The notes: a model not told the origin generated them from the letters alone. Counted from the first letter of the stretch, positions 11,380 to 22,758 are shown. The stretch is 64,000 nucleotides of DNA from Agriotes lineatus (GCA_940337035.1 CALNHX010001061.1:1-64000), one strand, 5' to 3'. A program made the numbers and translations.

Positions 11380-11850
11380 TTAGTACGAAACAGAAAAAGA
11401 ATTAATACAGGAAACGACCATTATTACAGAAGACGAAATACGGGATAAGCTATAAGAAAATAATAAACAGAGAAGCACCCATAAATGATAAAGTATGGAT
11501 GAGATCAGCTGATACTATAGATAAACCAACAAAAAATTATTAATTCTAGCCAAATACGAAGAAATGGCAAACAAGAGTCACAATAATAATTTACAACAAA
11601 AGGTAATTAAAGAAAATGTGGCAGAATAACGCTTCTACAATTGATGTTAAAAGTTTAAACAAACAGAAACTTGACGGGTACATTTCAATTTCTGAAAAAC
11701 AGCAAGCGTTTCGAAACAATAGATCAACAGTCAAGACCATATTCATAATGAAACAGAACGAAGTGGGAGCATTAGAATTCAATAAGCCAGCTGTATACAT
11801 TTATTGTATCACGTGATCTAGGACGACGTTATAGTCGCACCACTAAAATA
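11380..11850 (+). pseudogene. LINE reverse transcriptase fragment
   Basis: Around 11616-11816 the plus strand reads SISEKQQAFRNNRSTVKTIF followed by EFNKPAVYIYC. This corresponds to the RT region normally read as EQxGFRxxRSTxDAIF and then a line ending in CFIDLxxAFD, as in RTE-type LINEs. Upstream to about 11380 other frames contain compatible lysine-rich linker sequence. The frame breaks before the catalytic box, and no element ends were found. It is a short internal fossil. Confidence 0.55.
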
Positions 11851-11989
11851 ACACGATATGTTTTTCAAAATACAAAACTTCTTAGTTGAAAATTAGTATT
11901 TTTGATAAATATGGTTGTCCTTTTGGTCTGGGTTGCCAAACTTACGTTTGTAATGTAATGTCGTAGACGTTTTACACCATTATAAGCTT

Positions 11990-12370
11990 AAGAAAATTTA
12001 AATACAATAAGTGTTTGGACCATGTTATTGCTGAGATAGAAGAACTTCATCAGGGGAGAATCAAGAGATAACGGTAACTCAATACCATGCTAACCATGCT
12101 AGCGGCGAAACTCTTCTACCGATGGAAAGAGGTTGAGTGATGAGTGCAGGGACGAGGTTGAAAAATAACCTGAGACATTAGCGCTTCCCAGGTGGAAGGA
12201 AGATGGTAACTTTCGTCTCGATTGAAATTATTGGGGTGTTTGTAAATATCAATGCCTTTATCAAGTCACCGATCGCATAAGGACGTTTCCTCGAAAGCAA
12301 AGCATTAAAACACCGTTCAAATCCCCGAGCAAGATCTCACAGATAATTTTTTTTATCCAAGGATAAATTG
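11990..12370 (-). pseudogene. Penelope-like element 3' fragment
   Basis: On the minus strand the sequence near 12250-12210 reads IEIYKHPNNFNRDE, the conserved tail of the Penelope GIY-YIG endonuclease. Downstream are the usual non-coding tail with a Ser-rich out-of-frame stretch and a CCTGATGAAG motif near 12045. Compared with the related copies at 45780-46600 and 59840-60150 the region after CCTGATGAAG has an internal deletion. Penelope elements encode an RT related to telomerase plus this endonuclease; only the extreme C-terminus is present. Confidence 0.65.
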
Positions 12371-12924
12371 AATACCATGTCATCAAAAAGCGTCTTTTCT
12401 TGAACAGTTACATGTAGCAATTAGTAGTAGTAGCTTTAGATTAATAGTTTAAACCATATACTTTATGAGGCAAAAATATCTGTGTAGCATCTTCTTTCTT
12501 CTTTCAGTCACTTTGATTCTTTAGATATAGGTCTCTCATACGTTTTTTCTTCCTGAGTCATCTCAGTGTTTTCATCTGGTGATATGACCACTTTGGTTTT
12601 CTGTATGTCTGGTGACATGTCCTACCATAAATGGCAAGGCGCCACCGTAAAATTTAACTCGTAGCTGTATGGATCTACTTCGTTTATGGTCGAAGCAGCG
12701 GGATCTGATACAAGGGATACTCATGTGAAATCTTAATTTCTTTTCAACTGAAGATCTAATTGCTTTAGCTGTTCGAATTAACTTATCAACTGTCCAGTCA
12801 TTGGTTAACCACAACTTTTGAAACTAGCGCGCTCTTTTATTACTTAAGCGAGCTTTCATTCAAAGAACCACTATACTGAAGCAAACACCAAATACGTTAA
12901 ATCAAGTTAATAACTGCTTGAACA
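12371..12924. other. Unassigned spacer
   Basis: No supported gene. The minus-strand frame 12572-12814 contains LTNDWTV, which echoes the outer edge of the CXC element (TAATGACTGGAC), but the match is too short to call a related copy. Confidence 0.35.
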
Positions 12925-13735
12925 CGTTACTGGGAAAAAATCACATCTCGATGAAGCACTTTAAAATCTAGTAAAGTTACTTTAGGCTGAGAAAGTTTGT
13001 CTCAAGGGAATTCCAAGAGAGATTGATTTCTGCAAAATCAGTCTTCATTGAGTAGTAGACCCAACTAGCAACTAGCGGTGGCTTAGAAGCGAATAAATTC
13101 AGACAAGAGGAATCAGACCCCGCAGACGATTTTCGAAACAACTCGAACAAACAAGTTGAAGTTGGGATCTCGGGTTTATGCCGACTTAAACAGGCCTATG
13201 TTTAAATCCTCGAAAAACACGCGTTATGTTAATTAGAAGAAACTAAAACAAGGTGTAATATATATTCGGACGTCAATAAAAATGGATGAATAACTGCGAA
13301 TACAATATGGCTCACATCAAACATTTTCTCACCGCTTCCAAACGACGGCCCAAAGAAACTTCAACGACTCGGAGCTCTCCGTTCGCGCTCCCGAAAACTT
13401 TTTACGTCTGCTTTCCTACAAGCGTAGGGGACAAGTGTTGTTCCTACTCTCCAAAGTAGGCGGTCATCTACCCATTTCTTTGCATTTTCTGTGGCTTCGC
13501 TTACTGCCATCTCTATTTATTGCCACGACGCTCTGTCGCTCTTATTGCATGGACGGTGATTCCAAGCACGACGAAGCGCGAGGCGGATATCTGGCACCTG
13601 GATTCTAATACAAAGTAATCTGAAACCACACGCAGATTCTTGGTTCTGTAAGCGAGTAAATTTTCTGAATTTAAATCAATTTAAATGTGGCGGAAATAAC
13701 GAGGGGGGAAAATTAGGAAATACTTTCACTTATAA
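12925..13735. repeat. Copy 1 of an 0.8 kb noncoding segment repeated at 53928-54735
   Basis: Collinear diverged match in the same orientation to 53928-54735. Anchors: GAAGCACTTTAA...ATCTAGTA at the left, GCGAATAAATtCaGa and GACGATTTTCG in the middle, TGTGGCTTCGCTTACTGCCAT, CTCTGTCGCTCTTA, GCGCGAGGCGG and ATCAATTTAAAT at the right. No open frame is preserved between copies, so it is noncoding. It could be an ancient duplicated regulatory block or two members of an unnamed repeat family. Confidence 0.7.
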
Positions 13736-14450
13736 TACCATGAGTAGTCAAAGTTATGTCGAAGCACTCGTCCTAATCCTAAGCGCAATGGACATGAGCA
13801 GTAATACCACCGCAAAAATATTCTACTTAACTTTGACTAAGAATTAGTGATGGGCTTATTCGAATCAAAAATAACCGGTTATCCGGTCATTGAAATAACC
13901 TGTGTAACTCGATTTTCGTTCCAAGTATTCGGATGAAAAATAACCTCATCCTGTACGTACTACGTGCCGCGTCTCAGCGACCTGCGAGTGATCGAAATTC
14001 TGCAAATAATACGTCATTCATAACTCATATAACCTTTTCTACGTATGTACTTGATTGACCCAAGTGAGGCTCGCGGCTGCTTGTTGATGTTATTAAGATA
14101 TTTGAGACTCCCAGTCGACGAGTTAAATTTATGGGGCCGTTCCTATTAAAGATAACGTTCTGCTGAGTATTGAGATTTGCCGAAGCTGTGTTGGTATTAA
14201 TTTATAACGGCCTAAATTTTTGCTTCGAAACGCGGTTGATTATGCCTAATAAGGGATAAACAGAAAGCGAAATAAGATTTTCCAATATCGTAAAATATTT
14301 ATATTTAATTTTTAATAACGGAGCAGTCGGGACAAGAAGTGGATTTCGATGTTGAAAATTTTAAGTGTGCGTCCTTAGAACCGCAGAAGGTTGAACGTAG
14401 ATTAATTATGGATTCTAAAATATACCGGTACTGCTCCAACTTTGTCTTTT
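13736..14450. other. Unassigned DNA
   Basis: No gene or repeat structure recognised. Confidence 0.35.
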
Positions 14451-14749
14451 ACGACGATACTCTTTTTATCTTGCAGTTTTATTAATTCCTTCTTATTTGT
14501 TAGAATATTTTTAAACCTTTTATGTTTTCTTTTAATATCTCTACTTGCAGTGCGTTTGATGTTTCAGTATATCCTATGTTGACAATTTTCTGGCAGTCTT
14601 ATTGAGTCTGAAATTCTACTGTGTTTCTTTTTTTATTTTTGTGAATTTTCCTATTTTCTCCAATACTGTTTTGTTTCATTTGGCAGTTTATTCTCTCCGT
14701 TTTTTCCTTTTCTAGAAAAATAGACAGTATTGAACCTTTCTTATCTCTA

Positions 14750-15010
14750 CTTTCGAATTTCAGCTGTCTTATTCGTGTTTCTGTCGCGTTTATTTTCTTT
14801 CTAAGTTTTGCGTTGAAGTCGTCTCTTGTGATTACAGTATTTTATTTTCGTTGAGAGCTTTTGTTACGTCCTCGCATACGATTTGTGCTTCACCCTGTTT
14901 AGGTGAGGTGGTTGGAGCGTATTCTTGAATGTATTTTAGAGCTATTATTTTAATAATTTTGAATATGATGCTTTCACGGTTCTTTGAAGCTATTCTTTTG
15001 AAGATTTCTA
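14750..15010 (-). pseudogene. LINE endonuclease fragment
   Basis: The minus strand from about 15000 to 14820 reads NRESIIFKIIKIIALKYIQEYAPTTS with a following CEDVTKAL. This is the middle of an RTE-type endonuclease, normally IKIIHVYAPTxS and FYEDVxKA. Stops and a frame change follow. Flanking sequence to about 14470 may belong to the same fossil. Confidence 0.5.
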
Positions 15011-15289
15011 CATTCCCAGTACTTAGAATACTGATGATTGATATACGGTCTTAGTTAAATCACTTCGAAATCCATAAGATATGTGATTAACCCTATTAAC
15101 GTGAATTTTGAGATTCTCTTTGGCCAAGACTGCCATCGTAGTCGACGCCGAACCTTTTCTGGAGTGGCTCGTAAATCGTGTAGGGTTTGGGGGGAGTTAT
15201 TGCTTAATCTCGGGCAGATTTTAATATGCAACTTTCACACAGCGAAATCAGATCGCAATTTAATAAACCGCCGAACAGGTTGGCCATAA

Positions 15290-15750
15290 ATCAAACGGTT
15301 TAAATCGCCCAGCACTTGTTTTAGTCGGCGTACCCCTTCATCATTCATTTTGGTTCATCATATTATTTAAATTAATTTGCCAATTACCGGGCCGGACGCA
15401 TTTCGGCCTCGGTCGACCGCATCAGGAAGGAATTCGCGGCCGAGTGCAAGTGCAATTAAGAGACGAAACGCAGGCTGCACTCGAAAACAATGAGGCCTGC
15501 GAGCGCAATACACTTGTTAAGTGCCTCTGCCCGTTACTGGGCATTAATGGGTGTATGTGCAGCAATAAAATTTAATGCGGCGGGTTAATAAGCGCATTTT
15601 TCTTGTGATTAGCAATAGCCGCGAGTTGCAAATGATACGATGATTAAGCCGGTTTGAATTATGCACCGATTCTTGCTGCTGATGAGCGACTCGAACGGTT
15701 TAATTTCAGCTTGCAACCAATTTGTAATGTCCACTGATTTGCTCTTTTTG
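15290..15750. promoter_or_regulatory. GC-richer noncoding block, candidate enhancer or conserved element
   Basis: Clearly less AT-rich than its surroundings, with no preserved open frame and no terminal repeats. It includes TAAT and ATTAA homeodomain-type cores (TTTAAATTAATTTG, GGCATTAATGG, GGGTTAATAAGCGC) next to unusual GC words such as GGGCCGGACGCATTTCGGCC. Such islands in insect deserts are often conserved regulatory DNA. This is inference from composition only. Confidence 0.3.
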
Positions 15751-16099
15751 TTTCAGGTATGGCTAAAAGGTCTTTGGTGGAGTGGCGGGTATGTCTAGAA
15801 TATAAGATAATTGTAAAATGCTGTAGGGTGCTCCCAAAATGTGGCTTAACCACAGATTTTTGGGCCCAAAATAAAACAATTTCACTCAAGTTGTTTACAT
15901 CCAAAGGCGTTTCTTTAAGCCACTGTTCCGTTTCAATGTTCTTTTTAAACAATATTTTGCTCAACAATACAGTGCTTGGATCGATTTGGATAATATTCGA
16001 TATAACACTCCATGTTGGTGTAAGTATTCCGTATCGGTGAACTATTTGTGGACTTGGCACAGATAAGACAGTAACCCATAATGACAAGACTGATAACAT
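15659..16099 (-). CDS. Unassigned ORF with possible signal peptide
   Basis: A 146-codon frame begins MLSVLSLWVTVLSVPSPQ, which looks like a secretory signal peptide with a cleavage region after the Val-Pro-Ser. The middle contains EQWLKETPLDVNNLSEIVLF. The last 30 or so codons run into the GC-rich block and look non-coding. A plus-strand acceptor-like TGCTCTTTTTGTTTCAG at 15741-15757 lies opposite. No family recognised. It could be a first exon of a small secreted protein, a transposon relic or chance. AATAAA or splice evidence that would settle it was not found. Confidence 0.2.
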   Translation of the reverse strand: MLSVLSLWVTVLSVPSPQIVHRYGILTPTWSVISNIIQIDPSTVLLSKILFKKNIETEQWLKETPLDVNNLSEIVLFWAQKSVVKPHFGSTLQHFTIILYSRHTRHSTKDLLAIPETKRANQWTLQIGCKLKLNRSSRSSAARIGA

Positions 16100-16199
16100 T
16101 TTTAAGTAAATGTTTGTATTTATACTTTGTGGTATTTGTTAATATTATTGTCTGATCTGCATCCTGACACCAGTGTTTCATCCACTGAAAAGCAGTGTC

Positions 16200-17137
16200 A
16201 TTACAAATATGGTTTTTTAAAAGAACTCTGAATCACTGGCCTAAGAAAAAGCATTTGGATATATAAAAGCTGAGAAAATTCATATTAGGCACACCTTGCA
16301 TGTATTTTATGTAATATGACAGATGTCATTATAAACCGTAAACAGTAAACAAAAAATTACAGTGTCTCGAGTAAGTGCCCTACATTTGCGGATCCTATGA
16401 TCCGGTGTTTTTTAATCTATGGATCGTGACCTAATTTTGGCTCGGCAAGCTAATGTGAATAGGTTGCTTCCCAACTAGCACAATTAGTTTGCTGGAACGT
16501 ACCGGCTACCATTGTCGGAACTTCAAAATGTTTTGTCACTAGTTCCCATTTCGTACACGCGATCAAAATGAGGAATAATTTTTCGTGACGATGCGATGTT
16601 CCTGGAACTTGTCCGCATATGTTCCAATTACGTTGTGGTTACGTCGCGGTTTAGTAGCCGTCACTTTCACAAAGCTTTACTACTCTCTTAGATTAGTGTT
16701 GCTTGCTTTGTTTTGCAATTGATTTTGCTAAACTTCATAATCCTTTGTTCACTTCCCTAGCTCAAAAACTGAATCGAATGCTGTATAAATAATATTAGAG
16801 GTCAAAATGTGTGCTCCTTCCCGATGGTCTGAGAGACAAAATTAGAACTAATGCAAGTTACAGTCAAACATAATGATGATACGTCCAAACCCGACCAAAC
16901 GCCACTCAAAATTGCATTTATGATTAAAATATTGACTTTAAAAAACTTAACATCATGCTAAAAACTTTTATCTATTGTTGTTTGAATGTGAAACTAATTG
17001 TTGTGTATTAATTTATTATAATTAATGCAGTCACGACGATAAATTAATTTTTTAAAGCCATTGGGACTTGATACTTCATGTTTCGTTTTTCTTAATGGCT
17101 TAGTAAGAAAAAATATTTTGACGATTTAACTAATATA
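16200..17137. other. Unassigned DNA
   Basis: No gene recognised. A TATATAAA at about 16260 and a GC-richer patch at 16380-16680 were noted, but nothing decides a promoter or element. Confidence 0.3.
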
Positions 17138-17676
17138 CAGTGTATCCCAGGACTGATGTTACAAGAGGTGAGATGGACTAACAATTTTTGAATTTTATTT
17201 TAAGATTGTAGAATTAGGCCCTGCTTGGTCTGAAGAATATTTTCAGTTTTTGAAAAAACAAGTCGGCCTTTACAGTGAAGTGAAACTATTTTCTTTTCAG
17301 GTAAATTACCCTTTTTGTTCATTATAAGATCTACCTACTCAGATTAAACCATCATTTTTAATAATACAATTTATTTTCTTTAATTTAAAAAAAATGCGGT
17401 TTAATCTGGGTGGGTAGATCTTCTTGAAATTTTGCATAGGGCCATAATTTATCATTCTTTTCTTGGTAATATTTTGCAGTATAATGAACAAAAAGAGTAG
17501 ATTACCTGAAAAGAAAATAGTTTTCGCTTCACTGTCAAGACCGACTTTTTACAAAAACTGAAAATATTCTTAAAATTCTCTTCAGACCAAGCAGGACCTA
17601 ATCCCACAATCTTAATATAAAATTAAATATTGTTAGTCCATCTCACCTTTTGTAACATCGATCCTGGAACACACTG
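17138..17676. mobile_element. 539 bp foldback MITE with TA flanks
   Basis: Starts CAGTGTATCCCAGGA after TA (17136-17137) and ends TCCTGGAACACACTG before TA (17677-17678). The arms match along most of their length: GGTGAGATGGACTAACAAT at the left and ATTGTTAGTCCATCTCACC at the right, AAACTATTTTCTTTTCAGGT against ACCTGAAAAGAAAATAGTTT, and a central AGATCTACC/GGTAGATCT. There is no coding capacity. CAGTG ends and TA target duplication place it with Tc1/mariner-type non-autonomous elements; the termini resemble those of the 9684-10933 foldback. Confidence 0.85.
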
Positions 17677-17678
17677 TA

Positions 17679-19740
17679 TATAACTTCAAAGTATTTGCTA
17701 CTTGACGATAGCGTGACGAACACTGAAAATACGTTAGTTTAAAGTTTAATATACTTCGAAGTACGAAAAAGAACTGTAGCGCCGATTTAAAGTCACGGTA
17801 ACGTTGTGACAACTACAAACTGCCTGTTCAAAGTTCACTTTGTGGTTTCACATACACCTTTCGCCTATCTAATTTTTAAACTCACATTTTATTCAGATAA
17901 TCGTTAAGTATCGCCAACATTGTTTATGTGTTTTAATAAAATACAGAAAGAAATAGTATATTATAATGCAAGTGTAGGTATAAGTACGCCTTTAAAGCAC
18001 GTGCGACGAGTTTAAGAGCACGACGCACTAGCTGAGTGCTTTTAACATCGCTATAGTATTTAATGGCTCTTATACATGTGTATCATAGGCTATTTTTTCT
18101 ACGATCGTAACAGAAATATAAAAATTTAGTTGGGTGACACTTTTTCCGTCATATTGTGTTAGATATTCTAGGTTATGTTGACATTGAAATTTACGGAAAA
18201 GCCTGTTTTAATAATTTACTACAACACACCTCAAACGGCAACGTGCGAATAAGACGTATTTTGGGCCCTAACATTAAGAGTGCTATAAACATCGCTTTTG
18301 ACACGATCGTAGAAAAAAATTAATTAAAACACTGATATGTATTGCTCTATTTCGAGAGAATTATGGATTCTTTGACAATTGAGTCAACGCAGGAAAAAGG
18401 GATTTATTTCATCGACGTTTCCTATCAATGGGAAAACAATGGCATTCTGTTGCGACCGGAACTATTAAGTCATTGGTCAAAGGAGATCGACTGATGGCAA
18501 TGTACCAAAAGAAGAATGGTCAGATGGTGCATTAAAAATTAAAAAAAAAATAACGAGGTATATGAAATTTTATCAATATTGGAAACTAGATGGTGAAGGT
18601 TACTGCCTGGTGAATTTAAGTGGTGACATATACTTTACAGTGACCGTGCACTGTGACGTTCCATTTTACAGGTAGCGCAAACGTTATTAACTATTACCAC
18701 TAATAAATATTACTTACGAGATCCATAACTTTGAAAAGATAGTTAACGAGTCCAGAACATCGCGGCAACTATCAAAACTACTTCAAAGTAGCATAAATTA
18801 TTCGCTGCTACCATAGTTAATCACTTTCGGGTTATTAAATCTTGAAGTTTGTCCCGAAGATAACAACGACGTTTCCAATACCGGAACAAAGCAACCACTA
18901 ATGATACAAACTACGTGGCAGCAACTGTCGATTGGCCAAATAAAGTTATTTATACATCAAAGTCGCAGTTTTAGTGGCGATTAAGTGTAGTTAATCATTT
19001 GAAGACCCTGTTTCAGTAAGGGGTACTTTGGCGCTAGTTGGATTATCATTATCTTAATGTTATTTTAGGTACTAGATACTAATACATATGTTTGAAGGAA
19101 ATTATTATTATAATTTACACTTGTTTAAATGTAAATTTAAGGTGGAGCAGTACTATAGACTAAAATATTTTTCGAGCACAAGTTAACATGTTGTTAAGGC
19201 CCACAGTTTCTATAAAACATTTTAAAAAAATCCTAATTTTGAACAAAGGTACTGTATATGCGAATACGACTAGCGTCCTCATTTGGTAGTACAGCTCATG
19301 CGTCTTCTACATCGAAAAATATGTTCAGCTTTTAGGATGTGAAATGAGAATTTTACCTGCTCACCCGCATAACAAGCTCGCTGGGGCTCGCCCGTTAGAT
19401 ATCGTACATGTAAAGCTCTAAATAAGGGTCTTACAGGTCTTACAATATTAATTACTATTTTGGTTTTTAAAAATTGTGTTTTCAGAGCACACATATTAAA
19501 ATGTGAATTATTTTGAATCTTTAGTTACTATAATTATTGAACAAAACCCATTCCATGCATAAACAGTAGCGCAGCAATGCGTTTATTAACGTCACAACGA
19601 ATGCAAAGCGTGTTCTGGCTTAAATTATCTTGTCTAATCGATTATATAATTTGTATTTTTTCAGTTATATTGTTTAACTAGGCATATAAAAATAGACGAA
19701 AATATAATAATAATAAAGCAATAACTTCTGTCACTCTTAA
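17679..19740. other. Unassigned DNA including a MITE-like repeat copy
   Basis: Mostly AT-rich without open frames of interest. About 17975-18320 is listed separately as a repeat. A GC-richer patch at 18640-18980 has no recognised structure. Confidence 0.35.
17975..18320. repeat. MITE-like repeat related to 41035-41440
   Basis: Shares CATGTGTATC followed by a TATTTT-rich stretch and CTACGAT with the copy at about 41145-41175, and has a mirrored ACGATCGTAGAAAAA at about 18301-18316. The inverted CTACGATCGTA...ACGATCGTAG layout suggests foldback structure. The boundaries are approximate and no target duplication was seen. Confidence 0.4.
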
Positions 19741-19744
19741 GTCA

Positions 19745-20325
19745 TCTACGATATTATTTTGTTCAGATTTGTAGCAGTTTATACAGTTTTCAATGAAATG
19801 GTTCCACAATGCGGACGCAAATTTCATTTTTCTAGCGTCAAGAGTGTTGATTTTTTGTCAAAACGTAAATATATCACCATTTCACAAAATCTGTCCCTTG
19901 GCATAGTTTCTCCAAAAATTTCCTGTCCCCAGGTGACTGGTCAGAAGCTATCACATTCTATTCCTTTTCAGTTCCACCAGTAAATATGACTACGTGTTAT
20001 CGCCAAACTGTCTATAGTTTCAGTTTCAGTTCAAGCTCTTATATGAAGTAGCGTAGATCCATCTAGGACTACCACTTCTGCCTCTTCCTCGTCTAGCAGT
20101 TGCTTGATGTAAGAGCTGTAGTAAAGCCAAATTTGGTATTGCCACCGCAGCCTCTTCAGCACAAGTTGCAGGTTCGCCTTGATCCAATTCTCTTTTACTG
20201 GTTTCAGAAGACACTCCTGATCACCGCATTAGTCTTCAGAATGAACCATCTCAAACTCATCTTCAGACGATTGTTGTAAAATTTCAGCAAGTTCCTCGTC
20301 CGTGAGCTTGCCTCGTTGACATGAT
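19745..20325 (-). pseudogene. piggyBac-type transposase remnant
   Basis: Two parts are readable on the minus strand. Near 20315-20235 is RGKLTDEELAEILQQSSED, the acidic N-terminal motif of piggyBac (DDE_Tnp_1_7) transposases. Near 19925-19770 is IFGETMPRDRFCEMVIYLRF followed by DKKSTLL, then after a frame change ALWNHFIENCINCY, matching the piggyBac core upstream of the first catalytic Asp. Between them lies a 62-codon frame (20214-20026) with an Ala-rich and Arg-rich stretch. There are several stops and frameshifts, the catalytic C-terminal half is missing, and no TTAA-flanked ends were identified. The copy is an inactive internal fragment of a cut-and-paste transposase. Confidence 0.7.
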
Positions 20326-20489
20326 CACAACAATATCCGCCACTCAACTAAGAAAAATTATACTTTCTATTATTGTTCAGTAGTTACTTCAAAACAATTA
20401 AGAACACACCCGCATGCAGCTGACAATAAATAAAACATATCGTATTGGTAACAGTGACCGCTGCCGCTTTTTACTTCCCACGTCTGAAT

Positions 20490-20735
20490 AACGAAGGAAG
20501 TATTGTAATCATGAAAAAATCACCTTCCGAAATTTCTGCAGATCTTCACGTTTCAAGGTCCCTAAATGACGAAAAAGAGGTTTTCGTAATTCCGCCCGTT
20601 TGTCTGTCAGTCAGTCAGTCTGTCAGTCTGTCTGTCCGTCCGTCCGTCCGTCTGTCTGTCTGTCTGTATGTCTGCCTGGTGGCAGTATAGCTCAAAAACT
20701 TTTTGTCGGAGGAAGACAATATTTTGCATACATAT
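20490..20735 (+). repeat. Dispersed repeat with internal GTCT/GTCC microsatellite, copy A
   Basis: Contains GAAGTATTGTAATCATGA, CAGATCTTCACGTTTCA, CCCTAAATGACGAAAAA, then a (GTCT/GTCC)n tract at about 20598-20670, then GGCAGTATAGCTCAAAAAC and GGAGGAAGACAATATTT. The same series occurs on the minus strand at 43155-43350, so the tetranucleotide tract is an integral part of a mobile repeat rather than an isolated microsatellite. Confidence 0.7.
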
Positions 20736-20984
20736 TATATATCTACCTCGCATAAAACCGGTACAATTTCATACAAATATATACAGGGTGAGTACCTTAA
20801 AAAATTAAATTTTGTGTATTTTTGGGTTAATTTTGAAACAGAAGGAAGTAATAACTTTCACATAGGTCAGGCTTTACAGTTACCGAAAATGCGACTCAAC
20901 CGATATAGGATAATGTCACAAACGAGTAAAAACGTTTCAACAATAACACCCTTCCGTTCAAGAGAGGCACGCGCCGGTCTTATT

Positions 20985-21105
20985 TCGAAGAGGCTTGGTA
21001 GCGTAGCTGGCTTCATCGATGCAGATACGATCTCTATGTAAGGGTGCGGTTACGATCGCTCTGCATATGCAGCTGGTTCAAACCCCAGCGGGATACATTT
21101 TTGTT
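20985..21105 (+). mobile_element. tRNA-derived SINE, fragment
   Basis: A polymerase III A box fits TAGCGTAGCTGG at 20999-21010 and a B box fits GGTTCAAACC at 21075-21084, about 65 bases apart. This is somewhat longer than a normal tRNA spacing but common in SINE heads. It is not a tRNA gene: acceptor and anticodon arms do not fold convincingly. The body and tail beyond the head were not delimited. Confidence 0.5.
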
Positions 21106-22740
21106 ATTTTAAAATGTATTTAATTTATTAGAAACGTGAAGATATTTTTACTCCTAACTTAATTTGATTTTTAAATTTATTTAGTGTCACAATGTCGACG
21201 AATTAAGTTCTGCGTAAAGTCTTTTACAGATTTTTTAAGTATAATAGTGGATATCTCGGTAGCGGTTGAGATCTAAGTATCAAACATTTTTCCAAATGTT
21301 CAACACACTAAACAATGAAAAGTCATAAAACCACAGTTGCAATTAAAGTTATGGCGAAGAGAGACATTTTTCTAACGGTCAAAATGACCGCTTCCGCGAT
21401 TCTAGTGTTAAGATTTTAAAATAAAAGTTTGATAATCTGTATCACCTCTAAAATAGCTATTATGCTACAAGGTGCAAAACTGAAGTGTTTTAGGCACCCG
21501 GCGTGTTTTGTAAAACTAGACCGAAAGTTGAGTTTGACAGCGCGTCAAGTGTTTAAAAACTTCTTTGCGACGAGTATCCTACAAGATTTTCTACTTTGCA
21601 TATAAAAATAATCAGAAACTTTGAACTTTAACATTTCACAGATGTTACCATCAGTCAGTTGCCTGAAATAAAGCAGGCTGGTTGGATTGCGCAAAAGAGG
21701 GCTCATCGGTCTCCTGGTAACCGTGGCCAGCAAATGGTTCAGGTCAGAGATTTGTTGCTGCACCTTGTGAGTACGCGTAATCGCAGTAAGCCGACCCTAC
21801 ATTTCTCGCTGAAACAAATATAGGGTCTTCGTCTAATCATTTTGCTTCGATTTTCGTTTCTTTTAATTGGGTTAGTTTGGTAACAGCTTTCAACCAATTT
21901 ATTTTTACGTTGTAAAATTGTAAAATGCAAGATACACTTTATACAGCAGTAAACATACTTTTATACATAACTTTTGGGATTATTGGGAAGCGAGTTATCG
22001 CTGAGTGGTTGCTGTTTTTTATTATTACGATTATGCCTTGAGATCTTTCCGCGTAAGCGAATTTTGCATATGGGATTATACTCAGCTTGAGTAGAAATAT
22101 ATGCTTCTATTAATCGCTTCCACGCGCCTTAAGTAATTAAATCTTGTAATGCTTACAATAGACATTCGTATTGAATAATTTTTACAATTATTTTCATTGA
22201 ATATTTGGTGTTATGTATATTATGCAATCAACATATAATCATAATTAATAAATATAATATTAAAGTAAGAAAAGGAAGTACAAGAAAGCCACGCACAAGA
22301 GGTATTCGTTGAATTTCTCTCCTTCATATCTTCTGCATTATTAAGCTCAACGTATTATATCTTTTTGGTGACTCAATACAAAAAATTAAGGGGAAGTAGG
22401 CCAGGAAACCTTATAGGCAATTCCATAACGTCTCTGTTAACTATCCATCTATCAGGAAAAATATAAGTAAGCTAATCCCCAACGTCTACTCAAAGGTGTG
22501 TTGGCGTCCTATTTTGTTAAAAACACATTTTCTGCTCTAGATAGTCTGGTACAAACAGCCAGCACATGACGGAATTGTAGCAGCCGAAGAAAACCTTCTT
22601 AATCAGATTTTTTTCAGAATATTTGCAACTTAATTTACGAGTACCTGCATTTATTCTGGCCGCGTCCCCGCAGTTGCAAAGTGCAACTCCAGGCAGCGGC
22701 GCACACAAAGAATTACTAGCCCGTTGGATCTGACAGATTT
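21106..22740. other. Unassigned DNA
   Basis: No gene supported. Two GC-richer patches (about 21640-21800 and 22620-22750) lack open frames with recognisable domains and could be conserved noncoding DNA. Confidence 0.3.
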
Positions 22741-22758
22741 ACTGAAACGGCGTTTAGT

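Noticed and set aside
12572..12814. Possible third arm of the CXC element (shared TNDWT reading)
   Set aside because: The match is limited to about 12 bases around AATGACTGGAC; neighbouring sequence does not align.
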